36,341 bases of DNA from a virus. Below are positions 6,575-14,991 of this stretch, piece after piece. Each line of letters starts with the position of its first letter. The first letter of the stretch is position 1. Under the pieces are notes generated by a model. That model had not been told where the DNA came from, made no database searches, and worked only from the letters and a program-made list of their open reading frames with translations. Both the position numbers and the translations under genes were made by a program. The stretch covers positions 1 through 36,341 of IMG/VR virus record IMGVR_UViG_3300030104_003674. One strand, written 5' to 3'.

Positions 6575-6908
6575 GTTGGGCAAAAAATCCACAGAATGGC
6601 CGGATAGCTTCCATTTTTACCCCCCCGTGTCGCTCTTCATGGGGGCGGATATATATGTATATACCACCCTCTCTGCCCGATCCTCCTCCACACCCCCCCC
6701 TATAACGAATATATTACCTATTGACATGCGGCCTGCTGAATTATATAGTTATAGTATGATGAGCTAATCCGCTCAACAGCAGGCTATTAGGTTTTCCCTC
6801 CCTTTCCTCAACCCTGTTAGAGCCACAAGCACATCTTTTTCATATTACTCTCCTTTCCTACTCTCGGCCTCCCCTAGGGGGGCCACCTTTTTAGCGGAAA
6901 CTTCACCT
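6575..6908 (+). other. Non-coding gap between terminase genes; possible packaging site and regulatory region
   Basis: No convincing gene is seen; the 63-codon frame here has no ribosome site and low-complexity content. Visible elements are a 7-C run (6620-6626) facing GGGGG (6641-6645), able to form a hairpin around GTGTCGCTCTTCAT; an 8-C run at 6693-6700; a strong promoter at 6721-6749; the 8-bp inverted repeat GCCTGCTG/CAGCAGGC (6731-6738, 6777-6784); and the palindrome CCCCTAGGGG (6871-6880) shortly before the large terminase ATG. GC-rich palindromes next to terminase genes often mark cos or pac sites, but the sequence alone cannot decide. Confidence 0.45.
6721..6749 (+). promoter_or_regulatory. 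Strong sigma70-like promoter for the structural operon
   Basis: TTGACA (6721-6726, perfect -35) and TATAGT (6744-6749, five of six) have the ideal 17-base spacer. GCCTGCTG at 6731-6738 lies in the spacer and its inverse CAGCAGGC at 6777-6784 lies just downstream of the expected start, so a regulator could loop or block here. The promoter would drive the large terminase and everything after it. Confidence 0.65.
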
Positions 6909-8318
6909 ATGGCAAAACAAAAGAAACAGCCAGACCTCGCCGACACGCTTCTTAAGCTTCACGGTGATCCTGTACTTTTTGTCCAAACCGTTCTTCAGGC
7001 CGAACCTCAAGAATGGCAATCGCGTGCCTTGCGTAATATTGTGACCAACGACCGCCTATCGATCCGCTCTGGGCATGGCGTGGGTAAAACGAGTTTTTTA
7101 TCTTGGGTTATTCTTTGGTGGGTCTGTACGCATTACCCGTGTAAAGTTGCCTGCACAGCTAACAGCGCATCACAGCTAGAGCAGGTGTTATGGCCTGAGA
7201 TATACAAATGGATGCAGCGGATGCCCAAGGGGTTTCTGCAAGAGTTGGACTTTAAGTCCGACAAAATAGTTATAAAGAGCGCACCTGACAGCTTCTGCGT
7301 GGCTCGTACATCTCGAAGAGAAAACCCTGAGGCTCTACAAGGCTTCCACTCGCCAAACATGCTATTTATCATAGATGAGGCTTCTGGTGTGCCTGATATT
7401 ATATTTGAGGTCGGACAGGGTGCTATGTCCACGAAGGGCGCAAAAACTGTCATGGTGGGCAACCCCACGAATGGCACGGGCTTTTTTGCGGATGCCTTTG
7501 ATAAAAATGCAGAGCGGTGGAAGAACATGACGGTTTCCTGTGAGGAAGCCACCTCTGTTGACCCTGCGTTTATCGAGGACATGAAACGGCAATACGGTGA
7601 GGACAGCAATATCTACCGTGTGCGCGTCTTGGGTTTGCCCCCTGAGTCAGACGATGACTCCCTTATATCGCGCCATTTGGTAGAAAGCTCAGTTGGACGT
7701 GATGTCGAACCAATGACTGTAGCTCCCATTTGGGGCTTGGATTTAGCTAGGTATGGCTCTGACAGAACGGCTTTAGCCAAACGCCAGGGTAACGTGTTAA
7801 TCGAGCCGATCAAGCACTGGCAGGGTAAAGACCTGATGGAAACTGTCGGTCTTATTCTTGCTGAATATGAGGCGACCCCTTATATGGACAGGCCCAGCGA
7901 GATTTGCTGCGATAGTATTGGCGTAGGTGCTGGTGCTGTTGATAGATTGCGTGAGCTAAACCTACCAGCGCGCGGCGTGAATGTCGCTGAAAGTCCATCT
8001 ATGGGTACGCGTTATCAGCGTTTGCGTGACGAACTTTGGTTTAAGTGTCGTGAATGGTTTGAGGCGCGAGATTGTTTAGTGCCAGATCAACAAGAGTTAA
8101 TACATGAATTAACAGCCCTTCGTTTTAAGGTTTTATCGAGTGGTAAATTTAAAGCTGAAGGTAAAGACGAGATGAAAAAACGTGGTCTTAGGTCGCCAGA
8201 CTTAGCCGATGCGTTTGTTTTAACATTTGCTGCACAAGCGGTTCGCGCTGCTGGTTCAGTAAGTTCTTACGGTTACAAAGCGGAGTTAGACTACGGAAAC
8301 AGCAACTGGATAATCTAA
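6909..8318 (+). CDS. Terminase large subunit
   Basis: 469 residues, full length for the family. The ATPase half has Walker A SGHGVGKT (54-61) and Walker B MLFIIDEA (D156, E157). The RNase H-like nuclease half has the first acidic residue in WGLDLARYGSDRT (D278), the second in ICCDSIGVG (D335) and the last group in SPDLADAF (D431, D434). All catalytic carboxylates are present. It pumps DNA into the prohead and cuts it. The ribosome site is weak (GCGGAAAC), suggesting modest expression. The stop overlaps the next small gene (TAATG). Confidence 0.95.
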   Translation: MAKQKKQPDLADTLLKLHGDPVLFVQTVLQAEPQEWQSRALRNIVTNDRLSIRSGHGVGKTSFLSWVILWWVCTHYPCKVACTANSASQLEQVLWPEIYKWMQRMPKGFLQELDFKSDKIVIKSAPDSFCVARTSRRENPEALQGFHSPNMLFIIDEASGVPDIIFEVGQGAMSTKGAKTVMVGNPTNGTGFFADAFDKNAERWKNMTVSCEEATSVDPAFIEDMKRQYGEDSNIYRVRVLGLPPESDDDSLISRHLVESSVGRDVEPMTVAPIWGLDLARYGSDRTALAKRQGNVLIEPIKHWQGKDLMETVGLILAEYEATPYMDRPSEICCDSIGVGAGAVDRLRELNLPARGVNVAESPSMGTRYQRLRDELWFKCREWFEARDCLVPDQQELIHELTALRFKVLSSGKFKAEGKDEMKKRGLRSPDLADAFVLTFAAQAVRAAGSVSSYGYKAELDYGNSNWII

Positions 8319-8503
8319 TGTGGATACCTATCATTTTAGTGTGTGCGAATAGCTTATGTTCGGGCATTGGTGGGCCAGTTTACCATGATTTAGCGACCTG
8401 TAACGACGCAATGATAGAAGTGGGTGCGCCCTATATTCGGGCGAAATACCCCCATTACGAAATTTTAGACATGCAATGCTTTAGCTGGGGGGTGAGTTCA
8501 TAA
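8318..8503 (+). CDS. 61-residue protein with a hydrophobic N-terminus
   Basis: Starts MWIPIILVCANSLCSGIGGP, a short hydrophobic stretch that may be a weak signal or membrane anchor, followed by VYHDLATCNDAMIEVGAPYI. Similar 60-residue proteins with spaced cysteines sit beside terminase genes in other phages, but I cannot name a family. Coupled to the terminase by TAATG and to the next gene by TAATG. Four cysteines suggest disulfides if exported. Confidence 0.55.
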   Translation: MWIPIILVCANSLCSGIGGPVYHDLATCNDAMIEVGAPYIRAKYPHYEILDMQCFSWGVSS

Positions 8504-8697
8504 TGATGAGACAAATGTATATTAGACGTTATTCCAATCCCAACCCAGGTAAGATGGAAGAGATTGCCGACGTTATAGAGGATGAAATTATGCCAAATAT
8601 GAAAGCTAAAAAAGCAAGAAAAACCAAGCGCAAAGATGGTCGTACTTCTTATGTTAGTAAAAAGAAAAATAGAACAAAAGGTAAAAGCTATGCCTAA
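8503..8697 (+). CDS. 64-residue highly basic protein
   Basis: The C-terminal half is almost entirely lysine, arginine, serine and threonine (KAKKARKTKRKDGRTSYV onward), so it probably binds DNA or RNA. The N-terminal half is MMRQMYIRRYSNPNPGKMEE. A GGGGGGTGAG ribosome site precedes the two adjacent ATG codons. It sits between terminase and portal and overlaps the portal start by eight bases. It could be a packaging or internal head protein; not recognised. Confidence 0.55.
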   Translation: MMRQMYIRRYSNPNPGKMEEIADVIEDEIMPNMKAKKARKTKRKDGRTSYVSKKKNRTKGKSYA

Positions 8698-10693
8698 AAT
8701 GGATGACATAAACTTTCGTTCTATTGTTCAAGGCGAAATACAAAGTGCAGTGAACTTTTACGAAAGTGAGTTTTCCGCTGACCGGACCGATATATTACAG
8801 TTTTACCTTGGAGAGCCTCTTGGCAATGAGGTCGAAAACCGTTCACAAGTTGTTGCTACTGAAGTTTCAGACACAATAGAATATATTATGCCGTCCTTAA
8901 TGAAGATGTTCGCGTCTTCCAAAGAGTTTGTGCGCTTTGAGCCACGCGGCCCCGAAGATGTTGAGGCTGCAAACCAAGCTACTGATCTTGTAAATTTTGC
9001 TATAAACAACGACAACCGTGGCTTTCGTGTTATTCACAACTGGTTTAAAGACGCGCTTTTGTTCAAGCAGGGCGCTGTCAAAATGTACTGGGAAGAGAAA
9101 GACACCACAGTCAACGAAAGCTATGAAGCCTTAACTGAAGACGAACTCACCTTGCTGGTAAGTGACCCAGCCATAGAAATCCTATCTCAAGAAGTGCAAG
9201 AGATAGGCATGGTTGACCCTGAGGGTAACGAGGTTCCAATGGAGCGCACCTACTCTGTTGAAGTTCGGCGCATAAAAAAGTCAGGCTCCGTTAAAATAGA
9301 CAACATACCGCCAGAAGAATTGATCTTCTCTCGTCGCGCCACGTCACTTGATGATTGCACCTTTATAGCCCATCGTGCGGCTGTAACTGTTGGTGAGTTA
9401 ATCGAGCAAGGTTATGACGAAGATATTGTTATGCGTTATGCTGGGTCAGACGATTTGGATGATGAAGTAGAACGACAAGCGCGATTTGAAGAAATTGAGT
9501 CTGGCGCTAAGTTTAACAGCCTTGACGCTTCGATGCGCGAGGTTATGGTTACTGAGGCTTATATTAAAGCTGATTATGATGGCGATGGTATTGCCGAGTT
9601 GCGCCGAGTGGTTGCGCTTGCCGATGGTTCCGAAATACTTGAGAATGAGCCGTTTGACCATGTGCCATTTGCACTGCTGTCACCTATTTTAATGCCACAC
9701 CGTATGGTGGGCAGAAGTGTTGCTGAAATGGTAACAGACCTACAGGTCATTAAGTCCACCATCATGCGACAAATGCTAGACAATTTATATTTAACGAACA
9801 ACAGCCGAGTTGGGGCTGTAGAAGGACAGGTTAATCTTGATGACTTACTTTCGTCACGCCCTGGTGGTATTGTTAGAATGCGTGCGCCAGGCATGGTTCA
9901 GCCTTTGGCGGTTCCTCAAATTGGACAGTCTGCGTTTGCGATGCTTGAATATGTGGATCAAGTGCGTGACCAGCGTACAGGTTTTTCTAAGGCGTCTATG
10001 GGTCTCGATCCAAGCACGCTTCAAAGCACTACGGCAAGTGCCGTCAATGCTACTATCCAAGGTGCGCAACTTAAAATTGAAATGATCGCCCGTGTCTTTG
10101 CTGAAACTGGTTGCCGTGATTTAGCGAAAGGCGTTTTACATTTGCTGCAAAAGCATCAGGACAGTGAACGTGTTGTGCGTATTCGTAACGAGTTTGTAGC
10201 CATAGACCCCCGTGCTTGGGATAACGAGTTTGACCTATCTATAGAGGTGGGCTTGGGCAATGGACGAGAAGACGAGAAGATGGGCATGTTGTTACAGGTC
10301 GCCGGAAAGCAAGAACAAATCTTGCAACAGTTTGGCCCTGTTAATCCAGTTGTTAAACCTTCACAGTATATCAATACACTTAAACGTATTATTGAAATGG
10401 CTGGTTTTACAGACACAGATCAATTCTTTTCTGGTGGTGAGCAAGTTGATCAGGCTCTTATGCAACAAGCCCAACAGCAAGGGCAAGGCGGTGCAGAACA
10501 AGCTAAGATGGCCGAGTTCCAAGCTGAAATGGAGCTTAAGAAGCAGAAGATGGAAGCAGAACTTGCGCTTGAGCGTGAGAAAATGCAGGCAGAGCTTGAG
10601 CTACGCAGATTTGAACTTGAGGCAGAGTTACAGCTTCGCCAACAGAAATTAGCCTTTGGTGGTAATGTTTCGGACAACCTACCAAGAGCATGA
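8690..10693 (+). CDS. Portal protein (P22-like)
   Basis: 667 residues from the ATG at 8690 that overlaps the previous stop; the upstream extension is out of place. The order SAVNFYESEFSADRTDILQFY, then EVSDTIEYIMPSLMKMFASS, then a long alpha/beta core with QSTTASAVNATIQGAQLKIE, is typical of P22-type portals of short-tailed phages. The C-terminal 70 residues are a glutamine- and glutamate-rich coiled coil (MAEFQAEMELKKQKMEAELA onward), the barrel helix region. The protein forms the 12-mer ring at the packaging vertex. AAAGG lies nine bases upstream of the start. Confidence 0.88.
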   Translation: MPKMDDINFRSIVQGEIQSAVNFYESEFSADRTDILQFYLGEPLGNEVENRSQVVATEVSDTIEYIMPSLMKMFASSKEFVRFEPRGPEDVEAANQATDLVNFAINNDNRGFRVIHNWFKDALLFKQGAVKMYWEEKDTTVNESYEALTEDELTLLVSDPAIEILSQEVQEIGMVDPEGNEVPMERTYSVEVRRIKKSGSVKIDNIPPEELIFSRRATSLDDCTFIAHRAAVTVGELIEQGYDEDIVMRYAGSDDLDDEVERQARFEEIESGAKFNSLDASMREVMVTEAYIKADYDGDGIAELRRVVALADGSEILENEPFDHVPFALLSPILMPHRMVGRSVAEMVTDLQVIKSTIMRQMLDNLYLTNNSRVGAVEGQVNLDDLLSSRPGGIVRMRAPGMVQPLAVPQIGQSAFAMLEYVDQVRDQRTGFSKASMGLDPSTLQSTTASAVNATIQGAQLKIEMIARVFAETGCRDLAKGVLHLLQKHQDSERVVRIRNEFVAIDPRAWDNEFDLSIEVGLGNGREDEKMGMLLQVAGKQEQILQQFGPVNPVVKPSQYINTLKRIIEMAGFTDTDQFFSGGEQVDQALMQQAQQQGQGGAEQAKMAEFQAEMELKKQKMEAELALEREKMQAELELRRFELEAELQLRQQKLAFGGNVSDNLPRA

Positions 10694-10944
10694 CAGATTT
10701 AAGAGACGAACAAGACCGAGGAGCTAAGGCTTCTGCGGTAATGAACAACCCTCTTGTAAAAGAGGCATTTGGGCAAATACGTGAAGCGTATGTCGATGAT
10801 TGGTCACACACTGATCCGTCAGACACCGCCAAGCGTGAGCAGCTTTTTTATTTGATGAAAGCACTAGAGGCTTTTGAAGGGCATTTTGAGAGTGTCATAC
10901 GGACAGGCAAAATGGCTTCACAACAAGTAAACGAGTTAAATTAA
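10690..10944 (+). CDS. 84-residue head-module protein
   Basis: A helical, charged small protein beginning MTDLRDEQDRGAKASAVMNN and containing YVDDWSHTDPSDTAKREQLF. Genes of this size and composition sit between portal and scaffold in SU10-like and P22-like podoviruses and are thought to be head-assembly accessories. It overlaps the portal stop by four bases (ATGA). No cysteine and no hydrophobic segment. Exact function unknown. Confidence 0.6.
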   Translation: MTDLRDEQDRGAKASAVMNNPLVKEAFGQIREAYVDDWSHTDPSDTAKREQLFYLMKALEAFEGHFESVIRTGKMASQQVNELN

Positions 10945-10969
10945 CCCTTAAATAATTGGAGATTTTATT

Positions 10970-11920
10970 ATGTCTGGTACTCCTGAGGAATCCAGCTTAT
11001 CACAGTCTGATGCTGTGAACTTACTTTTGAATACCCAAGCCCCTGAAGAGGTAAGCGAAGAAGTTCAAGAGTCTACTGCCGAAGCTACAGTAGAGACACC
11101 TGAACCAGAAGAAGTAGAGGTTGAAGCCGCTGATGACAGCCAAGCTGAAACTGAAACGGAAGAGGTTGAGGACGACGATGAGGAAGAATACGAAGAAATT
11201 CAGACTTATCGCGTAAAGGTTGATGGTGAAGAATTTGAAGCAACTCAAGAAGAGTTAATCAAGAACTTTCAACTAGAAAAAACGGCCCAGAAAAGACTAC
11301 AAGATGCCGCTGAACAGCGTAAGGTTTTAGAAGCGGAAAAGGCGTCTACTGAGCAAGCTCGTACTGAGTACGAGACGGCCCTTAATACGTTGGCTCAAGA
11401 ATTAAAACAGAATACCCAGCCTAAAGATCAGGCATATTGGGATAACCTGTATGAGTCAGACCCACTGGAATATGTACGACAACGTGATACAGAACGTGAT
11501 GCGCAAGCAAAACAACAGACTGTACTTGCTGAACAGCAACGGCTGCAACAGCTACGGTTAGTTGAAGAACAGAAGAAGCTTTTGGAGTTGGTTCCTGAGT
11601 GGAAAGACCCAGAAGTAGAAGCTAAAGAAAAAGCTGCCATAGTTACTTATGCACGAAGTCGTGGTTTTACTGATGCAGAACTAGGTGCTGCTACAGACAG
11701 TAGAATTATAGACATGATGCGGAAAGCTCATCTTTACGACAATTTGCAATCGCAAAAACCTATTGCAAAGAAAAAGGTAAAGACAGCGCCGAAGATGGTT
11801 AAAAGTGGGCAACCTAAAAACAAGGGCGACTCTGCAACAGAGCGAAAGCGTAAGGCTTTTGATAGACTGAGTAAATCTAATAGTCGTGAAGCGGCTATAG
11901 ATTATCTTTTAACCAAATAA
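10970..11920 (+). CDS. Scaffold protein
   Basis: 316 residues. The first 75 are extremely acidic (EEVEVEAADDSQAETETEEV onward). They are followed by a short structured part (TYRVKVDGEEFEATQEELIK) and then long coiled coil (residues 95-215). The C-terminus is basic (KPIAKKKVKTAPKMVKSGQP onward). Acidic coiled-coil proteins with a basic C-terminal helix immediately before the capsid gene are classic scaffolds, with the basic end contacting capsid subunits. ATTGGAGA precedes the start and AGGAGG precedes the following capsid gene. Confidence 0.8.
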   Translation: MSGTPEESSLSQSDAVNLLLNTQAPEEVSEEVQESTAEATVETPEPEEVEVEAADDSQAETETEEVEDDDEEEYEEIQTYRVKVDGEEFEATQEELIKNFQLEKTAQKRLQDAAEQRKVLEAEKASTEQARTEYETALNTLAQELKQNTQPKDQAYWDNLYESDPLEYVRQRDTERDAQAKQQTVLAEQQRLQQLRLVEEQKKLLELVPEWKDPEVEAKEKAAIVTYARSRGFTDAELGAATDSRIIDMMRKAHLYDNLQSQKPIAKKKVKTAPKMVKSGQPKNKGDSATERKRKAFDRLSKSNSREAAIDYLLTK

Positions 11921-11943
11921 TTTAACTTTTTAGGAGGCCAATA

Positions 11944-12891
11944 ATGGCTGTTTACACAAGTAGTTCCGCCGTTGGAGCAAGGGAGGATTTGTCAGACGTA
12001 ATTTACAGAATCGATCCTGACGAAACACCTCTATTTTCTAACGCGAAAAAAGAAACCACAAAGGGTATATACCACGAGTGGCAAATCCAAGAATTAGCAG
12101 CAGCAGTTGACACAAATTATGTCAACGAAGGAGCTGATTTTTCATATGTAAACCCAACTGCAACAACAAGAGTTGGTAACTATCACCAAATCTCAGTTCA
12201 AGCAGCGAGCGTTTCCAACACTCTCGATGTAGTCGATAAGGCTGGACGGGATAAGGAAACGGTGATGACAAAAGTCCTCAAGGGGCTTGAAAATCGACGG
12301 GATATCAACAAAAGTTTGTACAAAAACGAAGCAAGCTCTAGTTCTGACCCACGTAAAGCTGGTAAGCTCATTACCTGGATTTCAAACGTAGACGCTCCAT
12401 CCGACATGGCTGCTGCTGCGAATGGTAATGGTACAGCGGCTGCTGACCTTACAGGTACTGCTGCTGCATTGACTTTGGCTAAAATCGACGCTGCTATGCT
12501 TGCTGCATACAGTGACGGTGGCGCACCAAACATGTTGCTTATGTCGCCAACAAACAAGCAGAACTTCTCTGGCTTATCTTCTGGCTCAGTAGCAACTAAC
12601 CAGTTACACATGACTGCACCAAAAGAAGCAGCAATTATCGGCTCAGTGAGCTTGTACTTGTCAGACTTTGGTGAGCTTTCAGTAACTGTGGATCGTCAGT
12701 GTCCAAACTCTGAAATGTATTTGCTTGATACTGAGTACCTATGCGTAGGTCACTTACCAGGCAGAATGTTCAGCGTTTCAGATGTAGCTCCAGGTGGAGA
12801 TGCAACACGTTTCGGCATCGTGTCAGAATGGACTTTAATTGTAAAAGCTCCAAAAGCACATGCTGCGGTTATCGGACTTAACGGTTCATAA
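11944..12891 (+). CDS. Major capsid protein, SU10/DUF5309 type
   Basis: 315 residues. The opening MAVYTSSSAVGAREDLSDVI, then YRIDPDETPLFSN, is the hallmark of the DUF5309/SU10 capsid family with the HK97 fold. Residues 60-100 give the extended loop region, and the end (VSEWTLIVKAPKAHAAVIGL) forms the P-domain strand. A perfect AGGAGG lies just upstream, fitting the very high expression needed. A terminator directly follows, giving an abundant short message. No accessory protease gene is seen, in line with the family not needing one. Confidence 0.9.
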   Translation: MAVYTSSSAVGAREDLSDVIYRIDPDETPLFSNAKKETTKGIYHEWQIQELAAAVDTNYVNEGADFSYVNPTATTRVGNYHQISVQAASVSNTLDVVDKAGRDKETVMTKVLKGLENRRDINKSLYKNEASSSSDPRKAGKLITWISNVDAPSDMAAAANGNGTAAADLTGTAAALTLAKIDAAMLAAYSDGGAPNMLLMSPTNKQNFSGLSSGSVATNQLHMTAPKEAAIIGSVSLYLSDFGELSVTVDRQCPNSEMYLLDTEYLCVGHLPGRMFSVSDVAPGGDATRFGIVSEWTLIVKAPKAHAAVIGLNGS

Positions 12892-12914
12892 TCATTAATA
12901 CTTTAAGAATTACG

Positions 12915-12940
12915 AGGGGCAGCTTTGGTTGCCCCTTTTT
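12915..12940 (+). terminator. Rho-independent terminator after the capsid gene
   Basis: AGGGGCA (12915-12921) pairs with TGCCCCT (12930-12936) across an 8-base loop, followed by a run of five T. This is a clean intrinsic terminator placed directly after the capsid gene. Later genes would be reached by partial read-through, reducing their level relative to capsid. Confidence 0.85.
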
Positions 12941-12954
12941 ACTTGGAGAGAAAC

Positions 12955-13275
12955 ATGAAAAAACTACTCGCTAATGACCCGAAAAAGGGCAAGCAAACCT
13001 ACTTTCATTCTGACGTGGACGGCAATTATGTCACCACAAAGTTTAACGTAGACCCAATTATATCAAATGCAAAAAGTGAAGCTGCTGATTGGCGCCCTAA
13101 GTCAATGATTGGCAACACCCAAAAGCATTTGCAAAAGGTCGCTGATATTCCAGCACCTATTTATTACGAACTTATTGAAAAGTTTGGTCAACCGCGTGAC
13201 AATCCTAAAGCTTGGAAACGCTGGCTAAACGATTATGACAACAGATTTTTTAGAACAACTGGTGGTACGATCTAA
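12955..13275 (+). CDS. 106-residue head/tail-associated protein
   Basis: Start chosen at MKKLLANDPKKGKQTYFHSD because TTGGAGAGA lies just upstream; a longer frame would run through the terminator hairpin. The protein is basic and rich in aromatic residues, with KAWKRWLNDYDNRFFRTTGG near the end. Position after capsid and before the adaptor suggests a head-completion or capsid-associated role. The next gene overlaps its last base. No family recognised with confidence. Confidence 0.6.
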   Translation: MKKLLANDPKKGKQTYFHSDVDGNYVTTKFNVDPIISNAKSEAADWRPKSMIGNTQKHLQKVADIPAPIYYELIEKFGQPRDNPKAWKRWLNDYDNRFFRTTGGTI

Positions 13276-13898
13276 TGGCAATCACAACTTACTCAGAGCT
13301 TAAAACTGCTGTTGCAAATTTCTTGGCACGTTCTGATCTAACGACACAAATACCAGATTTTATTACTCTTGCTGAAGCACGCATGAGCCGTGAGTTAGAA
13401 ACCCGAACACAAGAAAAACGAGCGCAAGCAAGTACAGCAGCAAGTGATGAGTATATTTCACTGCCAACCGATTTACGCAAAGTCAGACATGTACGAATTA
13501 ACAGTGACCCTGTTTGCGTGCTGGACTATGCAGCCCCACATGATTTCTATGAGACTTATGGCTCAAGCGGTGGCGGTAAACCTAAATTCTACACTGTCAT
13601 AGGTGCAGAGATTGCTCTACGCCCAGTGCCTGACGCCGTTTATACCGTTGAAATTATCTATGGTGAAACTGTTTCAGCTTTATCTGACAGCTCTGCCACA
13701 AACACTATTTTAGCACGTCATCCAGATGCTTACCTTTATGGTGCATTAAGTGCAGCCCATACGTACCTAATGGATGAAGCGAGAGCTGGTCAATACGATG
13801 CTCTTTTTACTCGAATTATCGACGAGATTAAACGCGATACAGAACAGCAGCGTTACGGCGGTGCTTTATCCATGAAAACAGATTACCGAGGAGTTTAA
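13275..13898 (+). CDS. Head-tail adaptor (P22 gp4-like connector)
   Basis: 207 residues. MAITTYSELKTAVANFLARS, DLTTQIPDFITLAEARMSRE and the later LPTDLRKVRHVRINSDP, with a C-terminal helix LARHPDAYLYGALSAAHTYL, form the pattern of the phage adaptor (gp4-like) family in short-tailed phages. It would bind under the portal ring and extend the channel. The tyrosine-rich final helix is usual in this family. Overlap by one base with the preceding gene. Confidence 0.8.
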   Translation: MAITTYSELKTAVANFLARSDLTTQIPDFITLAEARMSRELETRTQEKRAQASTAASDEYISLPTDLRKVRHVRINSDPVCVLDYAAPHDFYETYGSSGGGKPKFYTVIGAEIALRPVPDAVYTVEIIYGETVSALSDSSATNTILARHPDAYLYGALSAAHTYLMDEARAGQYDALFTRIIDEIKRDTEQQRYGGALSMKTDYRGV

Positions 13899-13901
13899 AT
13901 T

Positions 13902-14291
13902 ATGTCAGCGATGAGCGACTATCTCGAAAACAAAGTGCTTGACCATGTTTTAGGCACAACTGCTTACACACACCCGTCACAGACATACATTGGTTTGGCT
14001 AATGGTAGTTTTGCTGATACTGGAAGTGGTTCAAGCGAGTTAAGCGGTAACAACTACGCAAGAGTGGCAATCAACTTTGATGCAGCTTCTGGCGGTACAA
14101 CAGATAATTCTGCTGCTGTAGAATTTGCGGCTGCTACTGGCAACTGGAACTCGGTTTCACACTTTGGCCTGTTTGACGCCTCTTCTGGAGGCAACCTGCT
14201 TATTCACGGTGCTTTTACTGCCGCCAAAACAATTACGACAGGCGATATTTTAAGAATTGCTGCTGGAGAACTAGACGTAACGGCAGCGTAA
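13902..14291 (+). CDS. Virion decoration or small fibre protein
   Basis: 129 residues, starting MSAMSDYLENKVLDHVLGTT and containing TYIGLANGSFADTGSGSSEL, then NNYARVAINFDAASGG. This matches a widespread small phage protein usually annotated as tail fibre or head fibre, in which the YLENKVLDHVLGTT opening and VSHFGLFDASSGGNLLIHGA segment are constant. It is all-beta and probably decorates the virion. Its place between adaptor and tail hub fits. The exact virion location is not established here. Confidence 0.7.
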   Translation: MSAMSDYLENKVLDHVLGTTAYTHPSQTYIGLANGSFADTGSGSSELSGNNYARVAINFDAASGGTTDNSAAVEFAAATGNWNSVSHFGLFDASSGGNLLIHGAFTAAKTITTGDILRIAAGELDVTAA

Positions 14292-14292
14292 C

Positions 14293-14991
14293 ATGGCAGA
14301 GATACTTGGCCCAACCCTAGAGCAACTCGATGCCTGGGGCAGCATGGATGCTCTGGATGCGTTTGGCACGCTGGAGCAACTTGATGATCTAAACCTGTTT
14401 GAAGCGTCATCCGCTGTTTCATTTTCTGGAACAGCCTCTGGTGCAGCAATAAAAGTACGCACAGCAAGTGCAAGTGTAACAACGGCGGCAACAGTTGCTG
14501 GCGCTGGAATACGTGTACAGCAAGTAAGCGCGAGTGTAACAGGTGCAAGCAGTGTAACAGCTTCAGCGCAATTTACAGTTGCAATGTCAGGCAGCGTTTC
14601 TATCGCTGCAACTGTTTCTAGTGTTGCAACAAGAATACAACAGTCAAGCGCGAGTGAAAACGTTAGCTTGGCAGTCACAGGCAGTGGCACATTATTACAT
14701 GGCATGTCTAGTGCAGTAGATATAGCCGCAACATCAACAGGCATAGCGCAGTTTACAGTAAACGTTGCTTCGACAGCAAGCGCAACGATAACAACAGAAG
14801 CAATTTCTGAAAAATTAGGCGAAGCTTGGGCAGACAAAGATACGTCTGATACTTTGTTTAATGATTTAGCTACTGGATCAGAAACTTGGTTAGACATATC
14901 GTCTGGCAGTGATACTTGGTCAGACATATCGGCTTCAAATTTAGCATTTACTCAGACTAGCTCTGGGTCAGAAAATTGGAATAGACTATGA
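14293..14991 (+). CDS. Repeat-containing virion protein (20-22-residue beta repeats)
   Basis: 232 residues. The N-terminus holds a short internal repeat (LEQLDAWGSMDAL, then GTLEQLDDL). Residues 40-165 are about six repeats of 20-22 residues with the pattern SVxxAATVxxxxxRIQQxSA, rich in alanine, serine, valine and threonine. The last 45 residues contain a tryptophan motif twice (SETWLDISSGSDTWSDIS, then SENW). The repeats suggest a beta-helix or fibrous stalk. It is coupled to the tail hub gene by ATGA. Similar genes lie upstream of tail hubs in other short-tailed phages, but the role is unproven. Confidence 0.65.
   Translation: MAEILGPTLEQLDAWGSMDALDAFGTLEQLDDLNLFEASSAVSFSGTASGAAIKVRTASASVTTAATVAGAGIRVQQVSASVTGASSVTASAQFTVAMSGSVSIAATVSSVATRIQQSSASENVSLAVTGSGTLLHGMSSAVDIAATSTGIAQFTVNVASTASATITTEAISEKLGEAWADKDTSDTLFNDLATGSETWLDISSGSDTWSDISASNLAFTQTSSGSENWNRL

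Noticed and set aside
6576-6767. 63-codon frame in the terminase gap
   Set aside because: No ribosome site, proline/serine low complexity from C-runs, and it crosses the strong promoter.
6871-6892. CCCCTAGGGG followed by TTTTT as a terminator before large terminase
   Set aside because: The stem would have at most a 2-4 base loop, and it would block the strong promoter just upstream. It is more likely an operator or packaging-related palindrome.
14271-14927. 218-codon open frame on the minus strand opposite the repeat virion protein
   Set aside because: It mirrors the repetitive plus-strand gene, has no ribosome site and low-complexity S/A/V composition. An open antisense frame is expected from the codon bias.
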